Assembly: GCA_026127935.1 (NCBI GenBank)
Contig: JAJSLL010000017.1
Coordinates: 1 to 38,197 of the forward strand
Source: Thermoplasmatales archaeon
GTDB lineage: Archaea > Thermoplasmatota > Thermoplasmata > Thermoplasmatales > GCA-001856825
Direction of reading: 5' to 3'
DNA: 38,197 nt
Shown: positions 16,035 through 24,238 of the stretch, one piece after another
Layout: each line of letters begins with the position of its first letter
Numbering within the stretch: the stretch's first letter is position 1
The notes under the pieces: generated by a model
Databases searched by the model: none
What the model saw: the letters and a program-made list of their open reading frames with translations, nothing else
What the model was told of the DNA's origin: nothing
Position numbers and translations under genes: made by a program

Positions 16035-16731
16035 TCGCGAAATAATGTATAAGCCTTTTCATTACTAATGAATAATATTGTTCGTTGATAAAATAAGAAC
16101 TATTTCATAGATTTTTTATAAACTCCCTGGATACCTGCTACTGATCATTGAGTTAAATTAGCTAAGGAAAGAGCGTTTAAGAGTTCTGACTAGGTGTTAG
16201 AACTATATTAAGCAAGAGAGTGCAAATGTTTTGGCGCTTTCCACGCGTCGCTCTTGCGGTAACAAGATAATAACTTCGGATCTTATATTCGAAAAACTAG
16301 GAATATTGAGATCAGGGAAGAATTTATGCGAATTAACGCACACTTCATTATGCTAATATCAGTACTGTTTGAGTGTTAAATACTTATTGCGTAAATGCAT
16401 TTGGGTTCAACTCCTCCCGTATTAATTCTGAGAAAAGCCTTTCATGAAGCAGAAATATAGCCATTCATTGTGTTCCTGAACGCCCAGAAGGGGATTTACT
16501 GAAATAATCAAGAGCCCTATCTTCATAGATTATTCTTGTTAATTAAAAGAATGGAACTATCTTCATTTGTAATGTTCACACAAATTTATAAATTCCTCCA
16601 AGGGAATTCAGGAAGAGGTTCCTGGAAGATCAGTCGTTCGGGGAGAAGTATGTGAAGAAATTGGAGGCGAAACTGAATGAAAAGTGACGAAAAGTGTTAC
16701 GAATTTAAGGGGAGCAGATCAATAGGCCAGA
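16035..16731. other. 700-base gene-free stretch with repeat copy D and a small coding-like remnant
   Basis: The region upstream of the ATPase gene and downstream of the hyfB-like gene holds no supported gene. Besides repeat copy D, one open frame of about 44 codons (16592-16726, plus) reads REFRKRFLEDQSFGEKYVKK and then LEAKLNEKVTKS. It lacks an ATG and is probably the tail of a lost gene. A TATA-like TTTATAAA (16583-16590) precedes it. The remainder is AT-rich without visible structure. Confidence 0.4.
16405..16516 (+). repeat. Dispersed ~120-bp element, copy D
   Basis: It starts GGGTTCAACTCCTCCCG and continues GAGAAAAGCCTTTCATGAAG. The hairpin core AACGCCCAGAAGGGG is at 16479-16493, 76 bases after the start motif. 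Here the core differs (CCC-AGAA-GGG) but the stem is kept by changes on both sides, then ATTTACTGAAATAATC follows. It lies on the plus strand like the other copies. Confidence 0.55.
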
Positions 16732-18480
16732 CTAATACACCAAGACTGCAAGTACTAGAACAATAACAAATGCAATTATTATATATGCAACGTACCACGA
16801 CATGGAACTGTTCATAAATTTGTAGGTTATAAAACGAGAAAATGACCTGTAGAATTTACCAAGTGACAGTATGGAATCCCAAAATATGTTTTTAACTCCA
16901 TCTTCTCTTTCTGTCTCAGCCGAAAATGGCTTCAGTATCTTTTTCAGCATGATCCTTATGTTATTGGAATACGCAAAAGAAGTATACACAGAGTCAAGTC
17001 TAACTCCTCCGTTCCAGATTTCTGCCTTTCTTAAAATAGGTCTGCCAAAACCAACGACCGCCATCATAAAAAAGAAAGAAATCAAAGCAAGGATGAATAC
17101 CGGTGTTAGAACTCCAAAAGTCGTTCCTGGACTTAGACTTGAAACAATCATGAATCCGTATGGAATTCCAAGCGAAATGTTACCGGAAACGAAAGGTCGA
17201 CTCACAAGGAACGTAGAGACTACTCCAAAGAATACCACCAAGATACCTGCGGATAATACTGGTAACGAGAGTGAGATTCTTTCAGTCCTTTTCTCCTTCA
17301 AGAGCTGTGTGAAGGAAATGAATTTTATCATTGCTCCCGATATCAGGCCTTCACCTAGAGCAATCAAGGAACCTATTATTATTGAGAATATCCCTAAAAC
17401 TTGAAACTGGGTGGACTGCATGAATAGGGATTCGAGAAGCATCCAGACAGCAACTCCCCCTAGCGTTGGTAGAAGGCCGGATAGTGATGAGACAACCAGA
17501 ATTCCTCCAATCTGATTGTACTTGTCCTTTCCCGATGATCCGCGTGAGAACATAGTTTCGCTAGAATTTCCACTTATCATGAACATGCCAGTCTTAGAGA
17601 CTGAATGAGCAAGGGAGTACAGTAATACTATAGATATCAGAAAGCCTCTTTCATATTGTGAAGTTATCGCCATCACTAGTCCAAGGGCCACTAATATTCC
17701 TCCGTTGTTTTCGATTGTGCTAAAACCCGGAAGCACCTTTGTTCTTTCAGCTGTGTATGTAAGCAGGGCGGCAAAGAAAACTGTAAATGCACCTATTCCC
17801 ATGAAAAGCATCCCTAGCGACACATTCGACGGACTTAACAGGGTAACTTTCAGGATCCCGTATACTCCCATTAATGTCATCGTTGCACTCAGTAATACCG
17901 ACGCATTCGCTGGAGCACTGCCGTGCGAAACCGGTAACCATTCACTTAACATGAAGGGCAGCAATCCCATTTTTATGATGAATCCAAGAGAGACAAGCAG
18001 CAGAGGAATGTCATTTCCTAGATAGGTAAAGTTAATTGTCCCCGTGATAGAATATGCATAGGCAAAACCAGCGACGATTAAGACCGTACTGAATTCGCTA
18101 AACGCAGAAAATAAGAATGCCGTTCCAGCCCTCTTGCTATTTAGTCCAATTATAGCATACCCACTCAGCGACATTACTTCCCAACCAGCAAGAAACTGGA
18201 TGTAGTTGTTGGATAGGAGAACGAGGACCATTCCAAATATGGATAGGGTGTAAAGGACAGCAAGCCACCTTTCATATGTGTCGTATTTGATTGAGTACCA
18301 TGATATCAACGCCCACACAACACCTGCAATAAGGAAAAAGAAATCAGTGCCCTGAACTGGAAGCGCCTCTAATATAACCATAACGACAGAAGATACAATG
18401 ATGCCAATGTAACCGGCCTTCTTGCTTCTCAGCGAAAGCAGAACGGATGTTCCAAACAAGATTAGAACTATAAGGTTCAT
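16732..18480 (-). CDS. HyfB/NuoL-like proton-pumping subunit of an Ehr-type complex
   Basis: A 582-residue antiporter-like membrane subunit with about 14-16 spans. Key proton-path residues are visible: the Glu in AGWEVMSLSGYAI (near residue 100), the Lys in FIIKMGLLPF, the HGSAPANASVLLSA loop (equivalent to HxAPxxxSALL), and the Lys/His in SLAHSVSKTGMF. It is the last gene of the operon, 2 bases after the small-subunit gene. It would carry ions across the membrane, driven by electron transfer in the peripheral arm. HyfB/EchA-type is a better fit than true NuoL because of its partners. Confidence 0.88.
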   Translation of the reverse strand: MNLIVLILFGTSVLLSLRSKKAGYIGIIVSSVVMVILEALPVQGTDFFFLIAGVVWALISWYSIKYDTYERWLAVLYTLSIFGMVLVLLSNNYIQFLAGWEVMSLSGYAIIGLNSKRAGTAFLFSAFSEFSTVLIVAGFAYAYSITGTINFTYLGNDIPLLLVSLGFIIKMGLLPFMLSEWLPVSHGSAPANASVLLSATMTLMGVYGILKVTLLSPSNVSLGMLFMGIGAFTVFFAALLTYTAERTKVLPGFSTIENNGGILVALGLVMAITSQYERGFLISIVLLYSLAHSVSKTGMFMISGNSSETMFSRGSSGKDKYNQIGGILVVSSLSGLLPTLGGVAVWMLLESLFMQSTQFQVLGIFSIIIGSLIALGEGLISGAMIKFISFTQLLKEKRTERISLSLPVLSAGILVVFFGVVSTFLVSRPFVSGNISLGIPYGFMIVSSLSPGTTFGVLTPVFILALISFFFMMAVVGFGRPILRKAEIWNGGVRLDSVYTSFAYSNNIRIMLKKILKPFSAETEREDGVKNIFWDSILSLGKFYRSFSRFITYKFMNSSMSWYVAYIIIAFVIVLVLAVLVY

Positions 18481-18482
18481 AT

Positions 18483-19100
18483 TTACTTCCTCACCCTAAT
18501 AAGGGCATCAAGTATGGCGTAAGGATTAGGAGGGCATCCTGGGATGTCTATCACGGAAACGTGGTCTGGGTTCTTACCAATTACCCCTCCTGTTATGGCA
18601 CACACTCCAAGTGCTATAACAGTTTTAGGCTCAGGCATCGCATCATACGCAAGGAGGAAAGCATCCCGCATCTTTGGGGTAAACACTCCCATAATCACTA
18701 TAGCGTCTGCATGTCTCGGCGTGTTCGTAAAGAATATACCGAGTCGATTGAGATCGTACTGCGGATATGAGAGGGCCCTCAGTTCCACATTGCACGCTCC
18801 ACACGTACCGAAGTCAAATGGATAGATGAAAAATGACTTTTTGAATTGACCATGACTTTTCTTTGGTTCTGTCCTTGCAAGGTTCCCAGTTGGCTTGTAA
18901 TTAGGAAAACATCTTCTGCAATAAATGCACTTTTCCGCATCCCACTTGTTATTGGTTATTGCATCAGTTGGACAGTTTGCATTGCCTTTTCCTGCTATTC
19001 CTCCAGACCAAGCTGCCACTTCATCTGGAGGAGACAAGGGAAATCTTTCAGTCTCTATTCCCCTGTTAACTCCCTTCAAGAACCAATTCTTACTCTTCAT
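18483..19100 (-). CDS. HyfI/NuoB-like small subunit with N-terminal one-cluster ferredoxin segment
   Basis: A 205-residue iron-sulfur protein. The C-terminal two-thirds is the NuoB-like small subunit with its four cluster ligands: Cys100 and Cys103 (GTCGACNVEL), Cys167 (GVCAITGG) and Cys189 (IPGCPPNP). Before it stands a ferredoxin-like piece with NCPTDAI (Cys43) and KCIYCRRCFP (Cys58, 61, 64). These ligands suffice for one 4Fe-4S cluster, as if a two-cluster HyfH/NuoI ferredoxin had lost the other. The protein therefore joins the roles of HyfH and HyfI and would wire electrons toward the large subunit. It overlaps the large-subunit gene by 4 bases. Confidence 0.87.
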   Translation of the reverse strand: MKSKNWFLKGVNRGIETERFPLSPPDEVAAWSGGIAGKGNANCPTDAITNNKWDAEKCIYCRRCFPNYKPTGNLARTEPKKSHGQFKKSFFIYPFDFGTCGACNVELRALSYPQYDLNRLGIFFTNTPRHADAIVIMGVFTPKMRDAFLLAYDAMPEPKTVIALGVCAITGGVIGKNPDHVSVIDIPGCPPNPYAILDALIRVRK

Positions 19101-20281
19101 TTTATGCTCACCGCCAATTCAGATATCCAGATTCCAAAACTTTCCCAGTTAAAGTGAAAATCAGTAAGGACACCACCCTTCATTGATTCTAGGAATACCG
19201 GAAAATTGATTTCAGATGGAGTCAGGATATCAAGTTTCCTTATTCTTCCATCTTTCACTTCAACGAGGTAAGTTAGATCTCCTGCAGGCGATTCTACCCT
19301 TGCGATTCCTTTCCCGTCCTTTTCAAAGGAGCTATTGTCTTTAGAAGTAAATTTTATGTCCAACTTCGAGTAAGTATCCATCTTCTTAATTATTTCTAGC
19401 GATTGAAATATCTCATTTATCCTTTGGATTAATCGACTGTAAGCATCTCCATCAAGCTCCACTACGGGCATAAATCCAAGAGATGCATATGGAAGAGCTT
19501 CACTATCTGTTCTAGCGTCAAAATGAAATCCAGAGGACCTTGCGACAGTCCCTGTACTTTTCTCCGATCTAACTTTTCCGTTATTCTGTAACCTGTCAAC
19601 AAAAATCGCCGAACCTACCAGGGATTCTTGAACCGTTCTAATTTCGTCAGCTATGGGCAATAAGTCAACATATATTCCAGCAAAGTCTACGTTAACTGAG
19701 TTTATTCCATTTATCCCGAAGAAGAAACGATGTCCGGTATACTTCCCAATAAGCCTTGAAACACGTTCCTCAAGAGAGTTTAGAAAACTCAAGGGGACTC
19801 CAAAGCCTGCAGGTTCGACCATTCTAGAAAGAACATAAATGTGAGACCTGATTCGTTCAAGTTCAATTTCAATAATCCTCTTAGCTTGAACCTTATCGTC
19901 TGGAATTATCCCAAGTGCATCCTCAATCGATAGCAAAAATGCTATGGCGTGAGACGCAGAATGAAATCCATTTAGCCTCTCTATTATCAATTGTGCGTCC
20001 TCTATGGTATTTCCAATGATTTTGAGACTCCTCTGTTTGAATTCTGTATGGGCTGAAATATTGTTTATGACCTCTCCTGGGGTAGAAATAAGGAATCTAA
20101 CAGATTCCATCAATCCGCCTGTTGATGGTCCATAACTGAAATTGAATTCCCCTCTTGATCTGATCTCTTGGTCTGGCTGCACGTAATTGGAAGCTGAAGA
20201 AATAACGCTTGCATATAAATCATAATTGCCCAATTTCCCTATTAGTCTCCCTTCTGGTTCTCCGTATCTATAATATCGCAT
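19097..20281 (-). CDS. HyfG/NuoCD-like large subunit lacking all NiFe ligands
   Basis: A 394-residue protein with the NuoC-like start fused to the NuoD/hydrogenase-large-subunit fold. The L1 motif of group-4 NiFe hydrogenases (ICGxC-xxx-H) is here LNGFHSASHAIAF: Asn104 and His107 replace the cysteines while His111 is kept. No DPCxxC exists at the C-terminus, and the protein has no cysteine at all. It therefore cannot hold the Ni-Fe centre. This is what defines the 'energy-converting hydrogenase related' (Ehr) complexes, whose electron partners are mostly unknown. It overlaps the genes on both sides (by 14 and 4 bases). Confidence 0.88.
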   Translation of the reverse strand: MRYYRYGEPEGRLIGKLGNYDLYASVISSASNYVQPDQEIRSRGEFNFSYGPSTGGLMESVRFLISTPGEVINNISAHTEFKQRSLKIIGNTIEDAQLIIERLNGFHSASHAIAFLLSIEDALGIIPDDKVQAKRIIEIELERIRSHIYVLSRMVEPAGFGVPLSFLNSLEERVSRLIGKYTGHRFFFGINGINSVNVDFAGIYVDLLPIADEIRTVQESLVGSAIFVDRLQNNGKVRSEKSTGTVARSSGFHFDARTDSEALPYASLGFMPVVELDGDAYSRLIQRINEIFQSLEIIKKMDTYSKLDIKFTSKDNSSFEKDGKGIARVESPAGDLTYLVEVKDGRIRKLDILTPSEINFPVFLESMKGGVLTDFHFNWESFGIWISELAVSIK

Positions 20282-21605
20282 AGTTCATCACCACCAGTGC
20301 AAAAATACCTATGAGAAGCGAGACTATTGCCGAAATCAGGGGTATGACTCTTAATACCCCGCCCACATCCTTCCCTTCATCCTTTCCTTCAAATAACATA
20401 AGAGTGATGTTATAGTTTACAGCGACGAAGGACGCACCTAGGAAGAATAAGACAACGGCAAAAATGAGATAGAGGTGAAGACTTGCAAGTCTGAGAAGAA
20501 TGATAAATTCTCCAACGAAAATGCCGAATGGCGGAGCACCCGTGACAGCCAGAGATGAAAGGAGTAAGGAAGCTGAGGTAGTTTTCATTGAACTCCATAT
20601 TCCTGTTACTTCTCCAATTATTTTTGTCTTTTTTTGAAGAAAAATGTTTCCAGATGAATAGAATGCGGCGGACTTTGCAAAGGTGTGAGAAACTAGAAGT
20701 ATGGATGCACCAATTATTCCAACACCCCCCAGAACAAGTCCTAACAGCGCCATGCTCATGTTTTCCATCGTGGAATAGGCGAACATTCTCTTGTATCTAT
20801 ACTGGTAACTCATGAATACGGAAGATGCGACTATAGTTGCAACTGCGAATCCTGCATAGAATGGCATTGTTGGCGCGATTTGATAGACCATATAGAGAAC
20901 ATAAAGTGCAGTAGGAACCAGTACTCCAGAGAACAAAGCACTTACTGGTGGAGGGGATTCGCTGTGTGCATCAGGAAGCCATGTGTGAACGGGAAATAGC
21001 CCAACTTTTGTTCCGAATCCAACAAGGGCGATCACTGCTATTATGTGTGAAAGAAGAGTAATTCTCGAAGGCATTGCGAGAATCTGTGTTACTGTGAGAG
21101 TGTGGAAGTCATAGTAGATTAGGATTATCGAAATGAATGCAAGTCCTATACCCGCAGAGGCTATGATCAAGTATCTCCATGCTGCCTCCACCGATGTCTC
21201 GCTTCTCTCTACCATAATGAGTAGCACTGATGATACCGTTGTTGCTTCTATACCAACCCACATCAGACCATAATTGTTTATCACCAGACTGAACAGCATT
21301 GAGGCTACGAAGAAATTACTCATGAAATAGTACGTCTTGATGGACCGCTCGGACATTCCATCTGTAAAATATTTCGAGGCATAGATTGAGGAAAGCAGAT
21401 AGATGGATGAAACCATCACAATGAATATAGATGTGAGTGCCGTCACGTAGAAAAGTCCGGTGATTTGTGGGCTTCTCATGATAAAGAGAGAAAGGATGAC
21501 CTCAACTGATGCTGCCAGAATTGTAGAGTGTTTTAGGAATCGTGTAGGGTATGCCGCATTTGCTGCTATTGGGATTAAAATTAACAGAAATTCGAGAACA
21601 GTCAT
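20268..21605 (-). CDS. HyfF/NuoN-like antiporter-type membrane subunit
   Basis: A 445-residue membrane protein with about 13-14 spans. Ion-path motifs are the Glu in LMWVGIEATTVSS (near residue 118), the Lys in GFGTKVGLFPVHTWLPDAHS (near 200), ESPPPVSALFSG, and the Lys in LVSHTFAKSAAFYSSGN. These match HyfF and NuoN/NuoM. It starts directly after the hyfE-like gene with no gap and overlaps the large-subunit gene by 14 bases. Together with the HyfB-like subunit it gives the complex two pumping modules. Confidence 0.88.
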   Translation of the reverse strand: MTVLEFLLILIPIAANAAYPTRFLKHSTILAASVEVILSLFIMRSPQITGLFYVTALTSIFIVMVSSIYLLSSIYASKYFTDGMSERSIKTYYFMSNFFVASMLFSLVINNYGLMWVGIEATTVSSVLLIMVERSETSVEAAWRYLIIASAGIGLAFISIILIYYDFHTLTVTQILAMPSRITLLSHIIAVIALVGFGTKVGLFPVHTWLPDAHSESPPPVSALFSGVLVPTALYVLYMVYQIAPTMPFYAGFAVATIVASSVFMSYQYRYKRMFAYSTMENMSMALLGLVLGGVGIIGASILLVSHTFAKSAAFYSSGNIFLQKKTKIIGEVTGIWSSMKTTSASLLLSSLAVTGAPPFGIFVGEFIILLRLASLHLYLIFAVVLFFLGASFVAVNYNITLMLFEGKDEGKDVGGVLRVIPLISAIVSLLIGIFALVVMNYAIL

Positions 21606-22250
21606 TTAACCTCTCAACTCCTCCATTGGAAGATGACTATCCTTTTCCATGACGATTACTGAAGAAATAACTACCAGAATGAAAACATCCAATATTACGC
21701 TTGCATCTATTACTATTGGTACCGGAAGCAGGAAAACTGCCATCAGGATAAGGGCGTTCTCCTCTTCGACGTATCCTATGACCTGTGCAAACGTCCCCTT
21801 CCTTGAGATTATAAGGAATAACCCCATGAAAAGCAATGCAAATGGGAAAAGTAATATTGCGCTTGACCCGATTTCAAGTGGTCCGACAATACGTGAGAAA
21901 ACATCAAAGTACACGACAACGATTCCGAGTAGAACAAAGAGTAGAGCAACAAGAAACGAAGAAGCTAGCCCCTTGGACTGCTCCCTTAATACAGGCGATC
22001 TCTGGCGTATCTTAGATTCCAGCTGAAATGAGACCAAAATACCTCTTAGGAATATCAAAAGTATCCCTAGAATGACCAGAGTGCTGGAATGATAGAGGTA
22101 GGCAAGAATGAACACTATGGATGACAAAAGGATGGACTGGACCGCAACTCCTCTTATCATTGGACGAATAAATGATTGCCCCTGTAAATAAAAGGAGCTG
22201 ACCATTGTAAGTGCAGCAAGAAAATATACCAACGAATAGAATGAGATCAT
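21606..22250 (-). CDS. HyfE-like membrane subunit
   Basis: A 214-residue hydrophobic protein with about six or seven spans. Its size and position between the hyfC- and hyfF-like genes match HyfE, whose C-terminal part resembles NuoK. An acidic pair in IGYVEEENALILMAVF (near residue 158) lies at the place of the conserved NuoK glutamates. The start codon overlaps the stop of the hyfC-like gene (ATGA). Sequence motifs alone are weak; operon position carries most of the call. Confidence 0.78.
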   Translation of the reverse strand: MISFYSLVYFLAALTMVSSFYLQGQSFIRPMIRGVAVQSILLSSIVFILAYLYHSSTLVILGILLIFLRGILVSFQLESKIRQRSPVLREQSKGLASSFLVALLFVLLGIVVVYFDVFSRIVGPLEIGSSAILLFPFALLFMGLFLIISRKGTFAQVIGYVEEENALILMAVFLLPVPIVIDASVILDVFILVVISSVIVMEKDSHLPMEELRG

Positions 22251-23194
22251 TTCATCATCACACTGAAAATCAGGAATAGTAGTGAGAATGTGAATGCAAC
22301 TGCAAGGTAGTCCTGGACCTTGAACAGTCTTAGTTTTGCCAAGGAAGTTTCAATTACCAATAGCACTAATATCAATATGAGCCACTTCCCGAACATTATA
22401 CCTAAATCAATTATTGAACCAGGAAACGAGGTGAATAGACCCCAAGGAATAAGAAATACGTTTAGGAAAACAGAGCCGAGCAGGAACTGCTTCATGTATG
22501 ACCCCCATTTTAATATTGCAAGAAGTTTACCACTGTATTCGTAGTTAAGTCCATCATCTATCATCCCCAGTTCCATCAAACCAGAGCTTTCGACAGGTAT
22601 CCTGCCACTTTCGAAGATGAACAACATGAAGAATGCAACTATGGCAAAAACATGATCTAAATCGAGATAAGATGATGGATGGGTAATGATGAAATTATTT
22701 ATGACATATGGATTATTTGTCCCCGTTATAAGAGCTACACTGAAAAAGACGGTGATCAGAGTAGCCTCAGACAAATAATTAAATGAAACTGATCTTGCAA
22801 CACTCATGGTCGTAAAGTTACTTCCACTGTCCATCGCCGCAAGATACTTCAAGAAGGCAGCGAGTGCAAAAAGGAGGGCACCCCCCAAGAAGTCAACGGT
22901 AGCTGTGAAGTAAATTGGAGCAGAGATGATCACTGGGATAACAAGAGCTATAAGGCAGTAGATTCCAAATACGACATAAGGAACGATTACGAAGACGAAG
23001 CCTGAGTTCTTTGACACAACTGTCTCTTTCTTAAGTAATTTTATGACGTCATAATAGGGTTGAAAAAAGCTTGGTCCCTTCTTTAATTCAATTTTGCTCT
23101 TGAGTGATGCATATATCCCGACTATAAGCGGCGATAGTAATATTACACCTAGCAGTTGTATTATTGTGTTTTCCACGAGCCCCATCCAGTACAT
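22247..23194 (-). CDS. HyfC/NuoH-like membrane subunit
   Basis: A 315-residue protein with about eight spans that anchors the peripheral arm to the membrane. It shows the NuoH-type loop GPSFFQPYYDVIKLLKKE (residues 39-56, compare GPxxxQPxxDxxKLxxKE) and FESGRIPVESSGLMELGMID, the HyfC version of the quinone-site loop with its Glu-rich end. It is the first gene of the six-gene operon. An SD-like GAGAGGAAT immediately precedes the ATG at 23194. Its presence with HyfG/HyfI-like subunits and no quinone-oxidising NuoE/F/G favours an Ech/Ehr-type complex. Confidence 0.9.
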   Translation of the reverse strand: MYWMGLVENTIIQLLGVILLSPLIVGIYASLKSKIELKKGPSFFQPYYDVIKLLKKETVVSKNSGFVFVIVPYVVFGIYCLIALVIPVIISAPIYFTATVDFLGGALLFALAAFLKYLAAMDSGSNFTTMSVARSVSFNYLSEATLITVFFSVALITGTNNPYVINNFIITHPSSYLDLDHVFAIVAFFMLFIFESGRIPVESSGLMELGMIDDGLNYEYSGKLLAILKWGSYMKQFLLGSVFLNVFLIPWGLFTSFPGSIIDLGIMFGKWLILILVLLVIETSLAKLRLFKVQDYLAVAFTFSLLFLIFSVMMK

Positions 23195-23675
23195 ATTCCT
23201 CTCTCCAGTGAGGCTCCATCGTCCTTTCGAAGGCGGTTCAGGTATTACCTACGGAGGGGCCATTCCGCTATTTGCTGGGGTTGATTTGAGAGCAATATAT
23301 TATCTTTTCTTGCCTAAAACAACCTTCTTTAAGGCGTTAGCAAACTTCTTCTCCCCCTTTCGTCGAAAATTTCATTGAATAGGTCTTCTCCCTAGTTGGT
23401 ACCTTTGGGTCTTCCTTGAATGACTTTAAACGTTTATTCTCTGTTGCTCAGCCTCTCTGCCTGTTTTCTATATAAAAGCAGGGACACTACTAAGAAATAC
23501 ATACAGGTGGACCAGAAGGGCGTGCTGGAGGCCATGTTGGAGAAGAAGTCGGCTTTTTTCTGGCGGAGGCGAACCTGCTATGAATCCCACGCCCCGAACG
23601 GGAGGTTAATATCCATCCCCAGCCGGATTTGATTGATGAGGTGAATTTGGTGGATTTGAGCGAGGTGCTTTAGTG
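23195..23675. other. Intergenic boundary region: hyf-like operon promoter, repeat core E and element edge
   Basis: These 481 bases separate the chromosomal operon (leftward) from the integrated element (rightward). On the minus strand a TATA-like GATAATATATTG (about 23297-23308) lies about 100 bases before the hyfC-like ATG. A hyphenated palindrome AGGTA-T-TACCT near 23240-23250 lies between them and could be an operator. On the plus strand CTATATAAAAGC (23468-23479) is a good TATA box with no start codon until 23676, leaving a leader of about 175 bases that contains repeat core E. A 70-codon frame (23420-23632) is not convincing as a gene. Confidence 0.45.
23589..23618 (+). repeat. Hairpin core of the dispersed repeat, copy E
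   Basis: ACGCCCCGAACGGG is identical to the core of copy C (14728-14741), again on the plus strand. The preceding bases do not align convincingly with copies A-D, so only the core is claimed. Its position at the left edge of the integrated element is notable. Confidence 0.4.
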
Positions 23676-24023
23676 ATGGGCGGCTTAGATATTCTCACCG
23701 TTCCTGACTACCAGAAGCGCCTGGACATCCTCTCGGTGATAACTCCGTTCAGGCCGGGGATGTTTATTTCTGCCAACCAGGAGGAGATCCTGAGACTATG
23801 TGAAGGACAGCTGGAGATTGCGGAGGATGAGCTGAGAAGGTGGGCGGAAAGGCACTCTGAAGACGGGACCTCTGAAGTGAAATGCAGGACCGTTGGGGCA
23901 AATCCTCTCACGGTCAAGATCCTGGAAGTGAAGGATCCGGAGCAGGAGATCATCGAGAGCAATTTCAGGGATAGGAAGCAGAGACAGAGGAGATGGCAGC
24001 GGGAAAGGAGGTTATTGGAATGA
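23676..24023 (+). CDS. Unknown small soluble protein, first gene of the integrated element
   Basis: A 115-residue protein starting at ATG 23676 (a GTG lies just ahead at 23673). The N-terminal half is mildly hydrophobic (LDILTVPDYQKRLDILSVIT). The C-terminus is strongly charged with a run of Arg/Gln/Lys (FRDRKQRQRRWQRERRLLE), suggesting a helical nucleic-acid or protein contact. No family is recognised. It is plus strand like all genes to its right and, unlike genes on its left, uses many GC-ending codons and AGG arginines, so it belongs to the element. It ends just before the palindromic repeat array. Confidence 0.65.
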   Translation: MGGLDILTVPDYQKRLDILSVITPFRPGMFISANQEEILRLCEGQLEIAEDELRRWAERHSEDGTSEVKCRTVGANPLTVKILEVKDPEQEIIESNFRDRKQRQRRWQRERRLLE

Positions 24024-24030
24024 ATCAAAA

Positions 24031-24232
24031 TTTTACGTACGTACGTCTCATGAGCCTTCTTCCCTCAATGCCATGCTCTGGAGAATCAATATTACAGGGC
24101 TTCTACAAACACGGTAAGAATTTTACGGCCGTAACACTTTTGGACAACCACGTACGTGGCGTTTTCCGGGCCTTGAAAAATGGCCTCTATTTTATTTTTT
24201 TAAGAATTTTACGTACGTACGGTACGTACGTT
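24031..24232. repeat. Array of ACGTACGT-type palindromes (possible origin or operator)
   Basis: Four palindromic sites lie in 200 bases: TTTTACGTACGTACGT (24031-24046), TTTTACGGCCGTAA (24121-24134), CCACGTACGTGG (24148-24159) and a double site starting TTTTACGTACGTACGG, then TACGTACGT (24207-24232). The three sites preceded by AATTTT are about 86-90 bases apart. An AT-rich stretch (24187-24210) adjoins the last one. Such spaced palindromes are typical of iteron origins or multi-operator control regions. The first operon of the element begins immediately after. Confidence 0.65.
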
Positions 24233-24238
24233 CCATTC

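Noticed and set aside
12386-16516. CRISPR array
   Set aside because: The copies are over 1 kb apart, separated by genes, and have diverged. There are no spacers of constant length and no cas genes.
12386-16516. A true integron
   Set aside because: There is no integrase gene in the window and the modules are in mixed orientation with their own promoters. Only a loose analogy is kept in the findings.
16592-16726. Small gene between repeat D and the hyfB-like gene
   Set aside because: It lacks a start codon behind the TATA-like box in the same frame and has no recognisable family, so it is noted only as a coding-like remnant.
16732-23194. A functional NiFe hydrogenase 4 or respiratory complex I
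   Set aside because: The large subunit has no cysteines, so no NiFe site. The operon lacks NuoE/F/G and the NuoA and NuoJ partners expected of complex I.
23420-23632. A 70-codon frame spanning the left edge of the element
   Set aside because: It starts before the only good TATA box, has no SD and no family features, and its end is the repeat core. It is probably chance or a transposase-tail relic.
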